Shown: positions 14,883 to 22,980 of the stretch, piece by piece
Numbering within the stretch: the stretch's first letter is position 1
How the letters are laid out: the number at the start of each line of letters is the position of its first letter
Source of the DNA: JBDTNL01 sp039933785
GTDB taxonomy: Bacteria; Acidobacteriota; Thermoanaerobaculia; Multivoradales; JAGPDF01
Direction of reading: 5' to 3'
DNA: 31,986 nt
NCBI GenBank assembly: GCA_039933785.1
Contig: JBDTNL010000042.1
Coordinates: forward strand, 1-31,986
The notes under the pieces: generated by a model
What the model saw: the letters and a program-made list of their open reading frames with translations, nothing else
Database searches by the model: none
Told to the model about the DNA's origin: nothing
Program-made: the position numbers and the translations under genes

Positions 14883-16922
14883 ATGGCCCGCCGCTTCGCC
14901 CTGTCTCTTACTGCCCTGACTTTGATCGCCGGCGCCGCTCTTGCCGCCGCGAGCGATCTCACTCCCGAACAGATCAACGACAGCGTCCTCGGTGCCATGG
15001 ATCGCACCGCGGATCCCTGCCAGGACTTCTACCGCTACTCCTGCGGTAACTGGATCGACAAGACCAAGATGCCCAGCGATCAGACGCGCTGGGTGCGGAG
15101 CTTCTCGGTCGTCACCGAGTCGAATCGCGACTTCCTGCACGAGCTGCTGGAGGATGCGGCGAAGAATCCGGGGAAGGACGCGGATCGCCAGCGGTTCGGT
15201 GACTTCTACGCCTCGTGCATGGACGAGACGGCTCTCGAAGAGGCGGGAGTGAAGCCGCTTGCCGGCTACCTCGCCAAGATCGACAAGGTGGCCGATGGAC
15301 ATCAGGCGTTTCTGCTCGCGGCGCAATTCCAGCGCGGTGGGGGCAATCCGTTCTTCAATATGCGGGTCGCGGCGGATGCCAAGAATCCGACGCTCAACAT
15401 CCTGCAGGTCGGTCAGGGTGGTCTCGGCATGCCGGACCGTGACTACTATGTGAGTACCGATCCCAAGAAACAGGCGTTGCTGGTGGGCTACGAACAGCAC
15501 GTGGCGCGCATGCTCGGGTTGATCGGCGAGACCCCGGATGCCGCTGCGGCGCATGCGAAGGCGATCGTGGGATTCGAGACCGAGCTCGCCAAGGTGGCGC
15601 GCGAGCGCGCCGCCCTGCGCGATGCGAACAAGACGTACAACAAGCTCGACCGGCATGGACTCGCGGGGCTCGCGAAGCTCGACTGGGATGGATTCTTCGC
15701 CGCCGCCGGCTATCCCAAGATCGAGCAGATCAATGTGCGCACGCCGGAGTTCTTCCCGGTGCTGGAGCAGCAGCTTTCGAAGGCGTCGCCCGACACGCTC
15801 AAGGCGTATCTGCGCTGGAATCTGGTGAATGGATTCAGCGACGCTCTGCCCAAGGCGTTCGTCGATGCGCACTATGACTTTTACGGCAAGCAGCTCGCCG
15901 GGCAGCAGGAGCTCGCTGTGCGCTGGAAGCGCTGTGTCGACGCGACCCAGCGCGCTCTCGGCGAATCGGTGGGCAAGGCCTATGTGGACGCGAAGTTCCC
16001 CGGCGACAGCAAGAAGGTGGCGCTCGAGATGATCGGCGACATCGAGACCGCCTTTGCCGACGATTTGCCGACGCTTTCCTGGATGGACGCCGAGACTCAG
16101 AAGCGGGCGCTCGAGAAGAAGGCCGCGGTAGCCAATCAGATCGGCTATCCCGACAAGTGGCGCGACTACTCAGCGATGAAGATCGCCCGCGGCTCCTACT
16201 TCGACAACGCGGTCGCATCGGGGGCCTTTGACGCCAAGCGCGAGCTCGACAAGGTCGGCAAGCCGGTTGACAAGCTCGAGTGGCCGTGGCCGCCGCAGAC
16301 CGTGAACGCGTCGTACAGCCCGGCGCAGAATCGGATCAACTTTCCGGCCGGCATCTTGCAGCCGCCGTTCTTCAACCATTCATTCCCGGCGGCGCTCAAC
16401 TATGGCGCGATCGGCACGGTCATCGGCCACGAGCTCACGCATGGCTTCGACGACGAAGGCCGCAAGTTCGATCCCCAGGGCAACCTGCGCGAGTGGTGGT
16501 CGAAGGGCGCGACCGAGAAGTTCGAGAAGGTCGCCCAGTGCGTCGACGACCAGTACTCGCGCTTCGAGATCGAGCCCGGAATCCACGTCAACGGCAAGCT
16601 CACCCTGGGCGAGAACATCGCCGACAACGGCGGGCTTAAGGAATCATGGCTGGCCTTCAAGGCGTATCAAAAGCGCCACGGCAATGACGGCGGCACGGTG
16701 CCCGGGCTCTTACCGGACCAGCTCTTCTTCGTCGCCCACGGCCAGGTTTGGTGCGGTCTGGTCTCGGCCGAGCAGGCGCGCCTGCGCGTCACCACCGACC
16801 CGCACTCGCCGTCGCAGTTTCGCGTCTACGGACCGATCGCGAATCACCCGAACTTCGCCGAGACGTTCCAGTGCAAGCCGGGGACGCCGATGAACCCGGT
16901 CGACAAATGCGTGGTCTGGTAG
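14883..16922 (+). CDS. M13-family (neprilysin/PepO-like) zinc metallopeptidase
   Basis: 679 residues with a signal peptide (MARRFALSLTALTLIAGAAL, cleavage near ALAA), so exported. Gluzincin motifs: HELTH (H516, E517, H520) binds zinc and carries the catalytic Glu; ENIADNGG provides the third ligand E577; NASYSPAQNRINFPAGILQ is the family's substrate-binding strand; and the C-terminus CVVW matches the conserved C-x-V/I-W end. An early DPCQDFYRYSCGNW block is also typical. The length is standard for the family. AAGGAGGAG just upstream supports the ATG. M13 enzymes cleave small peptides of up to a few kDa, so a role in periplasmic or extracellular peptide turnover fits the nearby secreted protease. 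Acidobacteria often carry several of these genes. Confidence 0.95.
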   Translation: MARRFALSLTALTLIAGAALAAASDLTPEQINDSVLGAMDRTADPCQDFYRYSCGNWIDKTKMPSDQTRWVRSFSVVTESNRDFLHELLEDAAKNPGKDADRQRFGDFYASCMDETALEEAGVKPLAGYLAKIDKVADGHQAFLLAAQFQRGGGNPFFNMRVAADAKNPTLNILQVGQGGLGMPDRDYYVSTDPKKQALLVGYEQHVARMLGLIGETPDAAAAHAKAIVGFETELAKVARERAALRDANKTYNKLDRHGLAGLAKLDWDGFFAAAGYPKIEQINVRTPEFFPVLEQQLSKASPDTLKAYLRWNLVNGFSDALPKAFVDAHYDFYGKQLAGQQELAVRWKRCVDATQRALGESVGKAYVDAKFPGDSKKVALEMIGDIETAFADDLPTLSWMDAETQKRALEKKAAVANQIGYPDKWRDYSAMKIARGSYFDNAVASGAFDAKRELDKVGKPVDKLEWPWPPQTVNASYSPAQNRINFPAGILQPPFFNHSFPAALNYGAIGTVIGHELTHGFDDEGRKFDPQGNLREWWSKGATEKFEKVAQCVDDQYSRFEIEPGIHVNGKLTLGENIADNGGLKESWLAFKAYQKRHGNDGGTVPGLLPDQLFFVAHGQVWCGLVSAEQARLRVTTDPHSPSQFRVYGPIANHPNFAETFQCKPGTPMNPVDKCVVW

Positions 16923-16963
16923 GCAGTTCGCCGCGCTTCTAGCGCTCTCTCCTTCCCGCCGAT

Positions 16964-17006
16964 CTCCCGAGGGTCGTTCGCTTGCCCGGCGAGCGACCAC
17001 TGGGAG
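16964..17006 (+). terminator. Extended hairpin after the M13 peptidase gene
   Basis: An inner stem GGTCGTTCGC (16972-16981) pairs with GCGAGCGACC (16989-16998) with one mismatch and a 7-nt loop. Outer arms CTCCC (16964-16968) and GGGAG (17002-17006) add five pairs across a symmetrical 3-nt internal loop. No T-run follows, so it may be a Rho-dependent or mRNA-stabilising structure rather than a classical terminator. It is the only structure noticed in the 196-nt gap 16923-17118. Confidence 0.5.
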
Positions 17007-17118
17007 GTCGCCGCCACACCGAGTCAAGCTGCTCTTCGCCTTGGCCGCCCTATTGCAGGTCGGACTCAGAAGGCCAGTTAAGCCTCGTTTTGCCACTGGT
17101 TTGCCGGAGGCGGGCGTG

Positions 17119-17292
17119 ATGGATTTGAGCATTTGCACAATCATGGTGGTCGAGGACCACGATTTTCAACGCCGGCTGACGCTTCGGCCGCTGCGAGATC
17201 AAGGCGCGGTGACTCTCCTGGAGGCGGCGAGCGTTTCGCGCCAAGGCAGACGATCGCGAGACTGTCGAGCTCGGACGGGAGCTGGTCGTTGA
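17119..17292 (+). pseudogene. Truncated response-regulator receiver gene
   Basis: 57 codons. The start MDLSICTIMVVEDHDFQRRL is a typical receiver N-terminus (beta1, the ED acidic pair, alpha1), followed by DQGAVTLLEAAS (beta2). After residue 38 the match ends abruptly in an arginine-rich tail (VSRQGRRSRDCRARTGAGR) and a stop. The phosphoacceptor Asp and the conserved Lys are absent, and a whole receiver needs about 120 residues. GGAGG 8 nt before the ATG is strong, so the stub is probably still translated. Its stop overlaps the TTG start of the histidine kinase (TTGA at 17289-17292), so it may survive as a translational coupler. An internal deletion with frameshift is the simplest explanation; sequencing error is the alternative. 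Confidence 0.7.
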
Positions 17293-19769
17293 CCAAATCT
17301 AAAGGGCCGCGCGCATCCAAGCGCATCCTGGGCGAGCTGCGGAGCGCGCTGCAGAGCGCGATCTTCAACAGCGCCAATTTCTCGAGCATCGCCACCGACG
17401 CCAAGGGCGTCATTCAGATCTTCAACGTCGGCGCCGAGCGCATGCTGGGCTACGCCGCCGCGGACGTGATGAACACGATCACTCCCGCCGACATCTCCGA
17501 TCCGCAGGAGGTGATCGCGCGTGCCCGGGAGCTGAGCGCGGAGCTCGCGACCACGATCACTCCCGGCTTCGAGGCGTTGGTGTTCAAAGCCTCGCGCGGC
17601 ATCGAGGACATCTACGAGCTGACCTACATCCGCAAGGACGGCAGCCGCTTCCCGGCGGTGGTGTCGGTGACCGCGCTGCGCGATGCGCAGAACACGATCA
17701 TCGGCTACCTGCTGATCGGCACGGACAATACGGCCCGCAAGCACGTCGAGGCGGAGCAGAAGCGGCTGGATCAGAAGCTGCGAGATCAGCACTTCTACAC
17801 CCGCTCACTCATCGAGTCCAACATCGACGCGCTGATGACGACCGACCCCTCGGGGATCATCTCCGATGCCAACAAGCAGATGGAAGTACTCACCGGTTGC
17901 ACGCGCGACGAATTGATCGGCGCGCCGTTCAAGAGCTACTTCACCGACCCGGAACGGGCCGAGGCGGCGATCAAGTTGGTGTTGAGCGAAAAGAAGGTCA
18001 CTGACTACGAGCTTACCGCCCGCGCCCGGGACGGCAAGGAGACCGTGGTGTCCTATAACGCGACCACCTTCTATGACCGTGATCGCCGGCTTCAGGGCGT
18101 CTTCGCCGCCGCCCGGGACATCACCGAGCGCAAGCGATTGGATCAGGTGCTGCATGAGAAGAACGTCGAGCTCGAGAGCGCCAGATCGCTGGCGGAACGG
18201 GCGAGTCTGGCCAAATCCGACTTTTTGTCCAGCATGAGCCACGAACTGCGTACGCCGCTCATCGGCGTCACCGGCATGCTCGACTTGCTCACCCAGAGCA
18301 ACCTCGACGCCGAGCAGCGCCAAGTGGTCAACATCATCCACGAGTCGTCCGAGAGCTTGCTGCACATCATCGGCGACATCCTGGATTTCTCGAAAATCGA
18401 AGCCAACAAGTTGGAGCTGGCGCCGCAAACGGTCTCGCTGCGGGCGCTGCTCAAGTCGGTGGCGCAGACCTTCAGGTCGGTGATTTCGGTCAAAGGCCTG
18501 CATTTCATCGTCGATGTGGAGCCGACGATTGCCCGGGCGCACGTGGCCGATGCACTGCGCATCCGGCAGGTCTTGAACAACTTCATCAGCAATGCGTTGA
18601 AATTCACCGAAAGCGGCGCCATCACCCTCAGGCTACGGCGGTTGCAAGCGGGCGAGGGTAAGGAGTCGCTGGCCTTCGAGGTGCAGGACACCGGCATCGG
18701 CGTGGCCGCGGAACACCAGGCCAAGCTCTTCGAGTCCTTCACCCAGGCCGAGGCGAGCACCACCCGCCGTTTCGGCGGAACGGGGCTGGGCTTGACGATT
18801 TCGCGGCGGCTGGCGGAGTTGATGGGCGGCAGCCTGAAGATGGAAAGTGCGCTCGGCCAGGGGACCACCATGATCCTGGCGGTAGAGCTGCCGATCGGAG
18901 AGGAGCGGGAGATTGTGAATCTCGCCTCGTCCGACAAATCGAACGCCGGGCCGTTTCGATCGGCGCCGAGCGTCGAGCAGGCGGAAGGGGAGCACGGCCT
19001 GGTTCTGCTCGCCGAGGATCACCCGATCAACCGGCTCGTGCTGACCCACCAAGTGAACGGAGCGGGCTATGCGCTCGAAGTCGCGGTGGACGGGCAGGAA
19101 GCCTTCGAGAAATGGCGAAGCGGCCGTTTTTCGGTGATCCTGACCGACCTGCACATGCCGCGCATGGACGGCTATCAGTTGACCAAGGCGGTACGCGATT
19201 GGGAGCGGGCCCACGACGCGCCGAGAACGCCGATCCTGGCGGTAACTGCCAACGCGCTCGGTGGCGAGGCTGCGCGATGTCTGAAGCTGGGCATGGACGA
19301 CTATGTGATCAAGCCGGTGACCATTCCTCTGCTGGCGGGAAAACTTCGCCAATGGATGCCTCATGTGCCGCTCGGGGAGCCCGGCGCGGCGCCGCCAGCG
19401 CCACCGGCGCCGGAATCGTTCATCGCGGAGGCGGCGCCGGGGATGGACTTCAAGCGGCTGCTGGGCATGTGCGGCGGCGATGCCGTGGCGGCACAGAAAA
19501 TCTTCTCAGACTTCATCGCCACCACGCGAGTCGATCTCCAGGTGATTCAGGACTGTTTGCGGCAGGAGGACCAGGCCTCTGTGGCGCGCCAGTCGCATCG
19601 CGTCAGGGGCTCGGCGGGAATGGTGGGCGCCGTCGCCCTGGCCGAGAGGGCTGGCCAGCTCGAGGCCTACGCCAGGACCGAAACCGCCGAATGGGAAACC
19701 ATGCGGCGACAGGTCGCCGGGATCGAGGAAGCCCTCGACGATATCGCCGCAGAAACCCTCGCCGCTTGA
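17289..19769 (+). CDS. Hybrid sensor histidine kinase (PAS-PAS-HisKA-HATPase-REC-HPt)
   Basis: 826 residues from TTG 17289, which has GGGAG 7 nt upstream and overlaps the stop of the truncated receiver gene. The longer frame from 17133 adds antisense-like residues and is rejected. Two PAS domains (about 25-150 and 160-290) precede HisKA with phospho-His H318 (SMSHELRTPL). HATPase_c follows with NNFISNALKFT and GTGLGL, then a receiver with phosphoacceptor D620 (LTDLHMPRMDG) and KPV, and a C-terminal HPt domain with H770 (SHRVRGSAGM). There is no transmembrane segment, so a cytosolic sensor of small ligands or redox is likely. The layout is that of BvgS/EvgS-type phosphorelays, so a separate response regulator with an output domain is needed. 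The only candidate beside it is the truncated receiver. Confidence 0.92.
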   Translation: MTKSKGPRASKRILGELRSALQSAIFNSANFSSIATDAKGVIQIFNVGAERMLGYAAADVMNTITPADISDPQEVIARARELSAELATTITPGFEALVFKASRGIEDIYELTYIRKDGSRFPAVVSVTALRDAQNTIIGYLLIGTDNTARKHVEAEQKRLDQKLRDQHFYTRSLIESNIDALMTTDPSGIISDANKQMEVLTGCTRDELIGAPFKSYFTDPERAEAAIKLVLSEKKVTDYELTARARDGKETVVSYNATTFYDRDRRLQGVFAAARDITERKRLDQVLHEKNVELESARSLAERASLAKSDFLSSMSHELRTPLIGVTGMLDLLTQSNLDAEQRQVVNIIHESSESLLHIIGDILDFSKIEANKLELAPQTVSLRALLKSVAQTFRSVISVKGLHFIVDVEPTIARAHVADALRIRQVLNNFISNALKFTESGAITLRLRRLQAGEGKESLAFEVQDTGIGVAAEHQAKLFESFTQAEASTTRRFGGTGLGLTISRRLAELMGGSLKMESALGQGTTMILAVELPIGEEREIVNLASSDKSNAGPFRSAPSVEQAEGEHGLVLLAEDHPINRLVLTHQVNGAGYALEVAVDGQEAFEKWRSGRFSVILTDLHMPRMDGYQLTKAVRDWERAHDAPRTPILAVTANALGGEAARCLKLGMDDYVIKPVTIPLLAGKLRQWMPHVPLGEPGAAPPAPPAPESFIAEAAPGMDFKRLLGMCGGDAVAAQKIFSDFIATTRVDLQVIQDCLRQEDQASVARQSHRVRGSAGMVGAVALAERAGQLEAYARTETAEWETMRRQVAGIEEALDDIAAETLAA

Positions 19770-19805
19770 GCTCCGAAGAATGTCCAAGGGGCGTAGGATG
19801 AGCCA

Positions 19806-20189
19806 GTGATTCACGGCGTTCACGTCCTGCTCTACAGCAACGACCCTGAGGCCGATCGCACCTTCTTTCGGGAGGTGCTCGAGCTCCTTTCGGTCGACGC
19901 CGGCGGCGGTTGGTTGATCTTCGGACTGCCCCCGGCGGAAGCGGCACTGCATCCGGCGCCGCCAGACGAGTCAGGGCACGTGCATGCCGGCCATGGGCTG
20001 CTCGGTGCAGTGGTGTACTTCATGTGCGACGACCTCGAGGACGAGGTTCGAAGGCTCACCGCGCGCGGAGCTCAATGCACCGAGATCGACCAGGCGCGCT
20101 GGGGGCGAAAGACGACCATCATGCTTCCGAGCGGTGGCGAGATCGGCCTGTACCAACCCCAGCATCCAACGGCACTCGGCCTTTCGTAG
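19806..20189 (+). CDS. VOC (glyoxalase/bleomycin-resistance) family protein
   Basis: 127 residues, starting at GTG 19806. A nearby ATG (19798) is out of frame and stops after three codons. AGGA lies about 8 nt upstream. It shows the paired beta-alpha-beta-beta-beta fold pattern: GVHVLLYSNDPEADRTFFREV in the first module, a VYFMCDDLEDEVRRLTARG helix and a LPSGGEIGLYQP strand at the end. VOC proteins are metal-dependent isomerases, dioxygenases or drug-binding proteins, and the substrate cannot be told here. Possible metal ligands include the N-terminal His and the Glu in GGEIGLY. It overlaps nothing and precedes the debranching enzyme gene by 19 nt, so co-transcription is likely. Confidence 0.85.
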   Translation: MIHGVHVLLYSNDPEADRTFFREVLELLSVDAGGGWLIFGLPPAEAALHPAPPDESGHVHAGHGLLGAVVYFMCDDLEDEVRRLTARGAQCTEIDQARWGRKTTIMLPSGGEIGLYQPQHPTALGLS

Positions 20190-20208
20190 TTCCTCGATCG
20201 GGTTCGAG

Positions 20209-22173
20209 GTGCGCTTCGGGTCCGACGTGCTGGCCGACTTCGAACGCGCAACGAGCTTCGAGTGGCTGGAGACCGACGGGCTCGGCGGCTACTCCAGCTC
20301 GACGGCGATCGGCGCCCACACGCGGCGCTACCACGGGCTGCTGATCGTGGCGACCGATCCTCCGGGCGGCCGCAAGGTCTTGCTGTCGCGACTCGACGAG
20401 ACGATTCGAGTCGCCGGCGGCGCGACGATCGAGCTCGCTTGCAACCAGTTTCCGGGAGCGATCCATCCGCGGGGAAACGAGAGGCTGATGTCCTTTCGTC
20501 GTGGTTTGTTCCCCGAGTGGCTCTACGAGGCCGGTGGCGTTCGGCTGCGAAAGACCGTAGCCAAGATCGCCGGCGAGCCCACCACGCTGGTGCTCTACGA
20601 AGTCCTCGAGGGGCCCGCCTCCTTCGAGGTGTCGCTGCGGCCGTTCTTGGCTGGACGCGATGACCATGCGCTCGGGCAACGAGATGACAGCCGCATTGGG
20701 CCCGCGCGATTCGTCGACGGTACTCTGCTTTGCACGTTCGCGGCGCGGCTGCCCAGCGTCTTCGTGCATGCTCCCGGCGCTTCGTTCGCGGCCCAGCCCG
20801 ACTGGTGGCGCAACTTCGAGTATGCGCGCGAGCGTGAACGTGGCCTCGACGATCGCGAGGACCTCTTCACGCCGGGCGAGCTGTGCCTGCGGCTCGCGCC
20901 TGGCGACCGATTTGGAGTCGTGATTTCGACGCTCGATCCGGGCGCTGGACGCGACGCCCTGGCGCTGTTCGCCGCCGAATCCGAACGGCGAATGGCGCTG
21001 CTCTCGGGATTCCGGAGCGCTTCACCGCTGATCAAGACCTTGGTCGCTGCGGCTGATCAGTTCGTCGTGCGTCGAGGAGAGGATGCGTCGATCGCAGCGG
21101 GCTACCCCTGGTTCGCTGACTGGGGCCGCGACACTATGATCGCGCTTCCTGGCCTCTGTCTGGTCACGGGTCGATGGGACCAGGCGGCGAAGATCCTCCG
21201 TGCCTACGCGTCCGTGGCCGATCGCGGCATGCTGCCCAACCGTTTTCCCGATCGCGGCGAGCCGCCCGAGTACAACACGGTGGACGCGAGCCTCTGGTAT
21301 TTCATCGCCGTCTGGCGCTACCTGCGGGCGAGCGGCGACCGAGGCTTGGTGCTCGGTGAGCTGCTGCCCGTGTTGCGCGACATGCTGGCCTGGCACGAGC
21401 GCGGCACGCGGTTTGGAATTCACCAGGATGTCGACGGCTTGTTGAGCTCCGGCGAGGATGGGGTTCAGCTCACCTGGATGGACGCCAAGGTGGGCGACTG
21501 GGTGGTGACCCCGCGCCGCGGGAAGCCGGTCGAGATTCAGGCACTATGGATCAACGCGCTCGCCGTGATGGCAGAGCTCGAGGCCCTGGCGGGCCAGGAT
21601 CGGACGGCAGCGAGTCTGCGCGCTCGAGTGAGCGCCGGTGCTGTCCGCTTCGCAGAGCTGTTCTGGAACCACGAGCGCGGCTGTCTCTTCGATGGGGTCG
21701 AGGGCGATACCCGGGACGCGAGCCTGCGTCCGAACCAGGTCCTGGCGCTGGCGCTGCCTTTCGAGGTGCTCGACCGCCCGCGCTCGCTGCGGGTGCTCGA
21801 GGCGGTGGAGGCGCACTTGCTGACGCCGTTCGGATTGCGCAGTCTCGGGCCTCGCGAGCCCGGCTACCGAGGCCTCTACGCCGGCGGCCCGGCAGAGCGC
21901 GACGCCGCGTATCACCAGGGCACCGTCTGGTCGTGGCTGCTGGGGCCTTACCTCACCGCACTGGTGCGGCTCCGCGGAGACCAGGGGCGCCAGCGAGCGA
22001 TCGAGTTACTCGAGGGCTTCGCGCCCCACCTCGGTGTGGCCGGACTTGGAACGGTCTCTGAGATCTTCGACGGCGATGCCCCGCACACGCCTCGCGGGTG
22101 CATCGCGCAAGCCTGGAGCGTCAGTGAGATCCTGCGCGCGGCGATCGAGGATGTGGGGCTTCGCGCGCCCTAG
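20209..22173 (+). CDS. Amylo-alpha-1,6-glucosidase (GH133 glycogen debranching enzyme)
   Basis: 654 residues. GTG 20209 is chosen because it opens the family N-terminus (VRFGSDVLADF, then FEWLETDGLGGYSSSTAIGA). The upstream open frame lies on top of the VOC gene. The N-terminal GDE beta-sandwich domain (about 1-260) has RRYHGLL and the LLSRLDETI strand. The C-terminal (alpha/alpha)6 catalytic domain (about 275-650) has YPWFADWGRDTMI, NRFPD..EPPEYNTVDASLW, QLTWMDAK and the terminal GCIAQAWSVSE segment. These enzymes hydrolyse alpha-1,6 branch points in glycogen or amylopectin and release glucose. The sequence is complete with no frameshift. There is no signal peptide, consistent with cytosolic glycogen turnover. 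No glgB, glgP or other glycogen gene is in the window. A weak Shine-Dalgarno leaves the exact start uncertain by a few codons. Confidence 0.92.
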   Translation: MRFGSDVLADFERATSFEWLETDGLGGYSSSTAIGAHTRRYHGLLIVATDPPGGRKVLLSRLDETIRVAGGATIELACNQFPGAIHPRGNERLMSFRRGLFPEWLYEAGGVRLRKTVAKIAGEPTTLVLYEVLEGPASFEVSLRPFLAGRDDHALGQRDDSRIGPARFVDGTLLCTFAARLPSVFVHAPGASFAAQPDWWRNFEYARERERGLDDREDLFTPGELCLRLAPGDRFGVVISTLDPGAGRDALALFAAESERRMALLSGFRSASPLIKTLVAAADQFVVRRGEDASIAAGYPWFADWGRDTMIALPGLCLVTGRWDQAAKILRAYASVADRGMLPNRFPDRGEPPEYNTVDASLWYFIAVWRYLRASGDRGLVLGELLPVLRDMLAWHERGTRFGIHQDVDGLLSSGEDGVQLTWMDAKVGDWVVTPRRGKPVEIQALWINALAVMAELEALAGQDRTAASLRARVSAGAVRFAELFWNHERGCLFDGVEGDTRDASLRPNQVLALALPFEVLDRPRSLRVLEAVEAHLLTPFGLRSLGPREPGYRGLYAGGPAERDAAYHQGTVWSWLLGPYLTALVRLRGDQGRQRAIELLEGFAPHLGVAGLGTVSEIFDGDAPHTPRGCIAQAWSVSEILRAAIEDVGLRAP

Positions 22174-22186
22174 CCCGCATCGGGCT
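22172..22186. terminator. Short hairpin between convergent genes
   Basis: AGCCCG (22172-22177), loop CAT, CGGGCT (22181-22186): a perfect six-pair stem in the 15-nt gap between the debranching enzyme stop and the SDR stop. It overlaps the last base or two of the plus-strand stop codon. No T-run follows on either strand, so termination is doubtful. Confidence 0.35.
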
Positions 22187-22188
22187 GG

Positions 22189-22980
22189 CTACATCAACCC
22201 CTTGACGTAGCCACCGTCGACGGTCACCGCTTGCCCGGTGAGATAGCTCGCCGCGGGCGTGCAGAGAAACGCGATGACCTCGGCGATCTCATTCGGTTCG
22301 GCAAGCCGGCCGGCGGAAGTGTTGGCAGCCCAAGCCGCGAAGATCTCTTCGTGGCTTTTTCCTGTGCGCTCGGCATTCGCCTTGGCGAGCTCTTCCTGGC
22401 GGTCGGTCCGCGTGTAGCCGGGAAGCACGGTGTTGACGGTGACACCGTCGGCGGCGACTTCTTGCGACAGGGTCTTGAGGTAACCGACCACGGCGGGGCG
22501 GAGGGTGTTCGAGAGCGCCAGGTTGGGGATCGGCTGGCGTGTCGACACCGAGTTGATGGCCACGATTCGGCCCCATTTGCGGCCGCGCATCCCGGGGAGC
22601 ACGAGATTGCACAGGCGTGGCACGAAGAGAAAAATCAGCGGTAGCGCATCTTCCCAGTCCTTGTCGGTGAGCTCGAGGGCGGGCTTTGCCGGCGGGCCGC
22701 CGCCGTTGGCGACCAGGATGTCGATGTTGCCCAGGCGTTCAGCGACGCCGCCGACCAGATCGGCGAGGGCTTCGGCCGAGCGGATGTCCGCCGGGACTCC
22801 GATCGCGTCGAAGCCTTCGGAGCGCAGTTGCTTTGCCGCGGTCTCGAGCTTGTCGCCGCCGCGGCTCGAGATCGCGACGCGAGCGCCTCGCGCGGCGAGC
22901 GCGCGGGCCGAGGCGAAGCCCATGCCGCTGCTGCCGCCCGTGATCAGAGCGACACGCCCGTTGAGATCGCCGGAGCTCAT
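22189..22980 (-). CDS. Atypical short-chain dehydrogenase/reductase lacking the Tyr/Lys pair
   Basis: 263 residues from the ATG that overlaps the stop of the upstream dehydrogenase gene (ATGA, 22980-22977). It has a Rossmann fold with TGGSSGMG (cofactor loop) and VANGGGP in place of NNAG. The active-site Ser lies in INSVS, but aligning GRIVAINSVSTRQPIPNLAL with the usual GxIVNISS...Y...K segment puts S157 where Tyr is expected and R161 where Lys is expected. PG and TGQAVTVDGG are normal. A subgroup of FabG-like SDRs with LSNxLR in this place is remembered, so this is family divergence rather than a mutation. Coupling to a 3-hydroxyacyl-CoA dehydrogenase suggests a role in fatty-acid or acyl-CoA metabolism. 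The substrate is unknown. Confidence 0.88.
   Translation of the reverse strand: MSSGDLNGRVALITGGSSGMGFASARALAARGARVAISSRGGDKLETAAKQLRSEGFDAIGVPADIRSAEALADLVGGVAERLGNIDILVANGGGPPAKPALELTDKDWEDALPLIFLFVPRLCNLVLPGMRGRKWGRIVAINSVSTRQPIPNLALSNTLRPAVVGYLKTLSQEVAADGVTVNTVLPGYTRTDRQEELAKANAERTGKSHEEIFAAWAANTSAGRLAEPNEIAEVIAFLCTPAASYLTGQAVTVDGGYVKGLM

Noticed and set aside
17133..17288. Upstream ATG extension of the hybrid histidine kinase
   Set aside because: It overlaps the receiver stub in a different frame. TTG 17289 has a properly spaced GGGAG and overlaps the stub stop.
17222..17302. Third-frame tail reading ADDRETVELGRELVVDQI after the receiver stub
   Set aside because: It looks protein-like and could be a frameshifted remnant of the receiver gene, but it is too short to assign and could be chance.
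19984..20208. Upstream extension of the debranching enzyme
   Set aside because: It overlaps the VOC gene in another frame and encodes Cys/Ser/Arg-rich filler unlike the family N-terminus.
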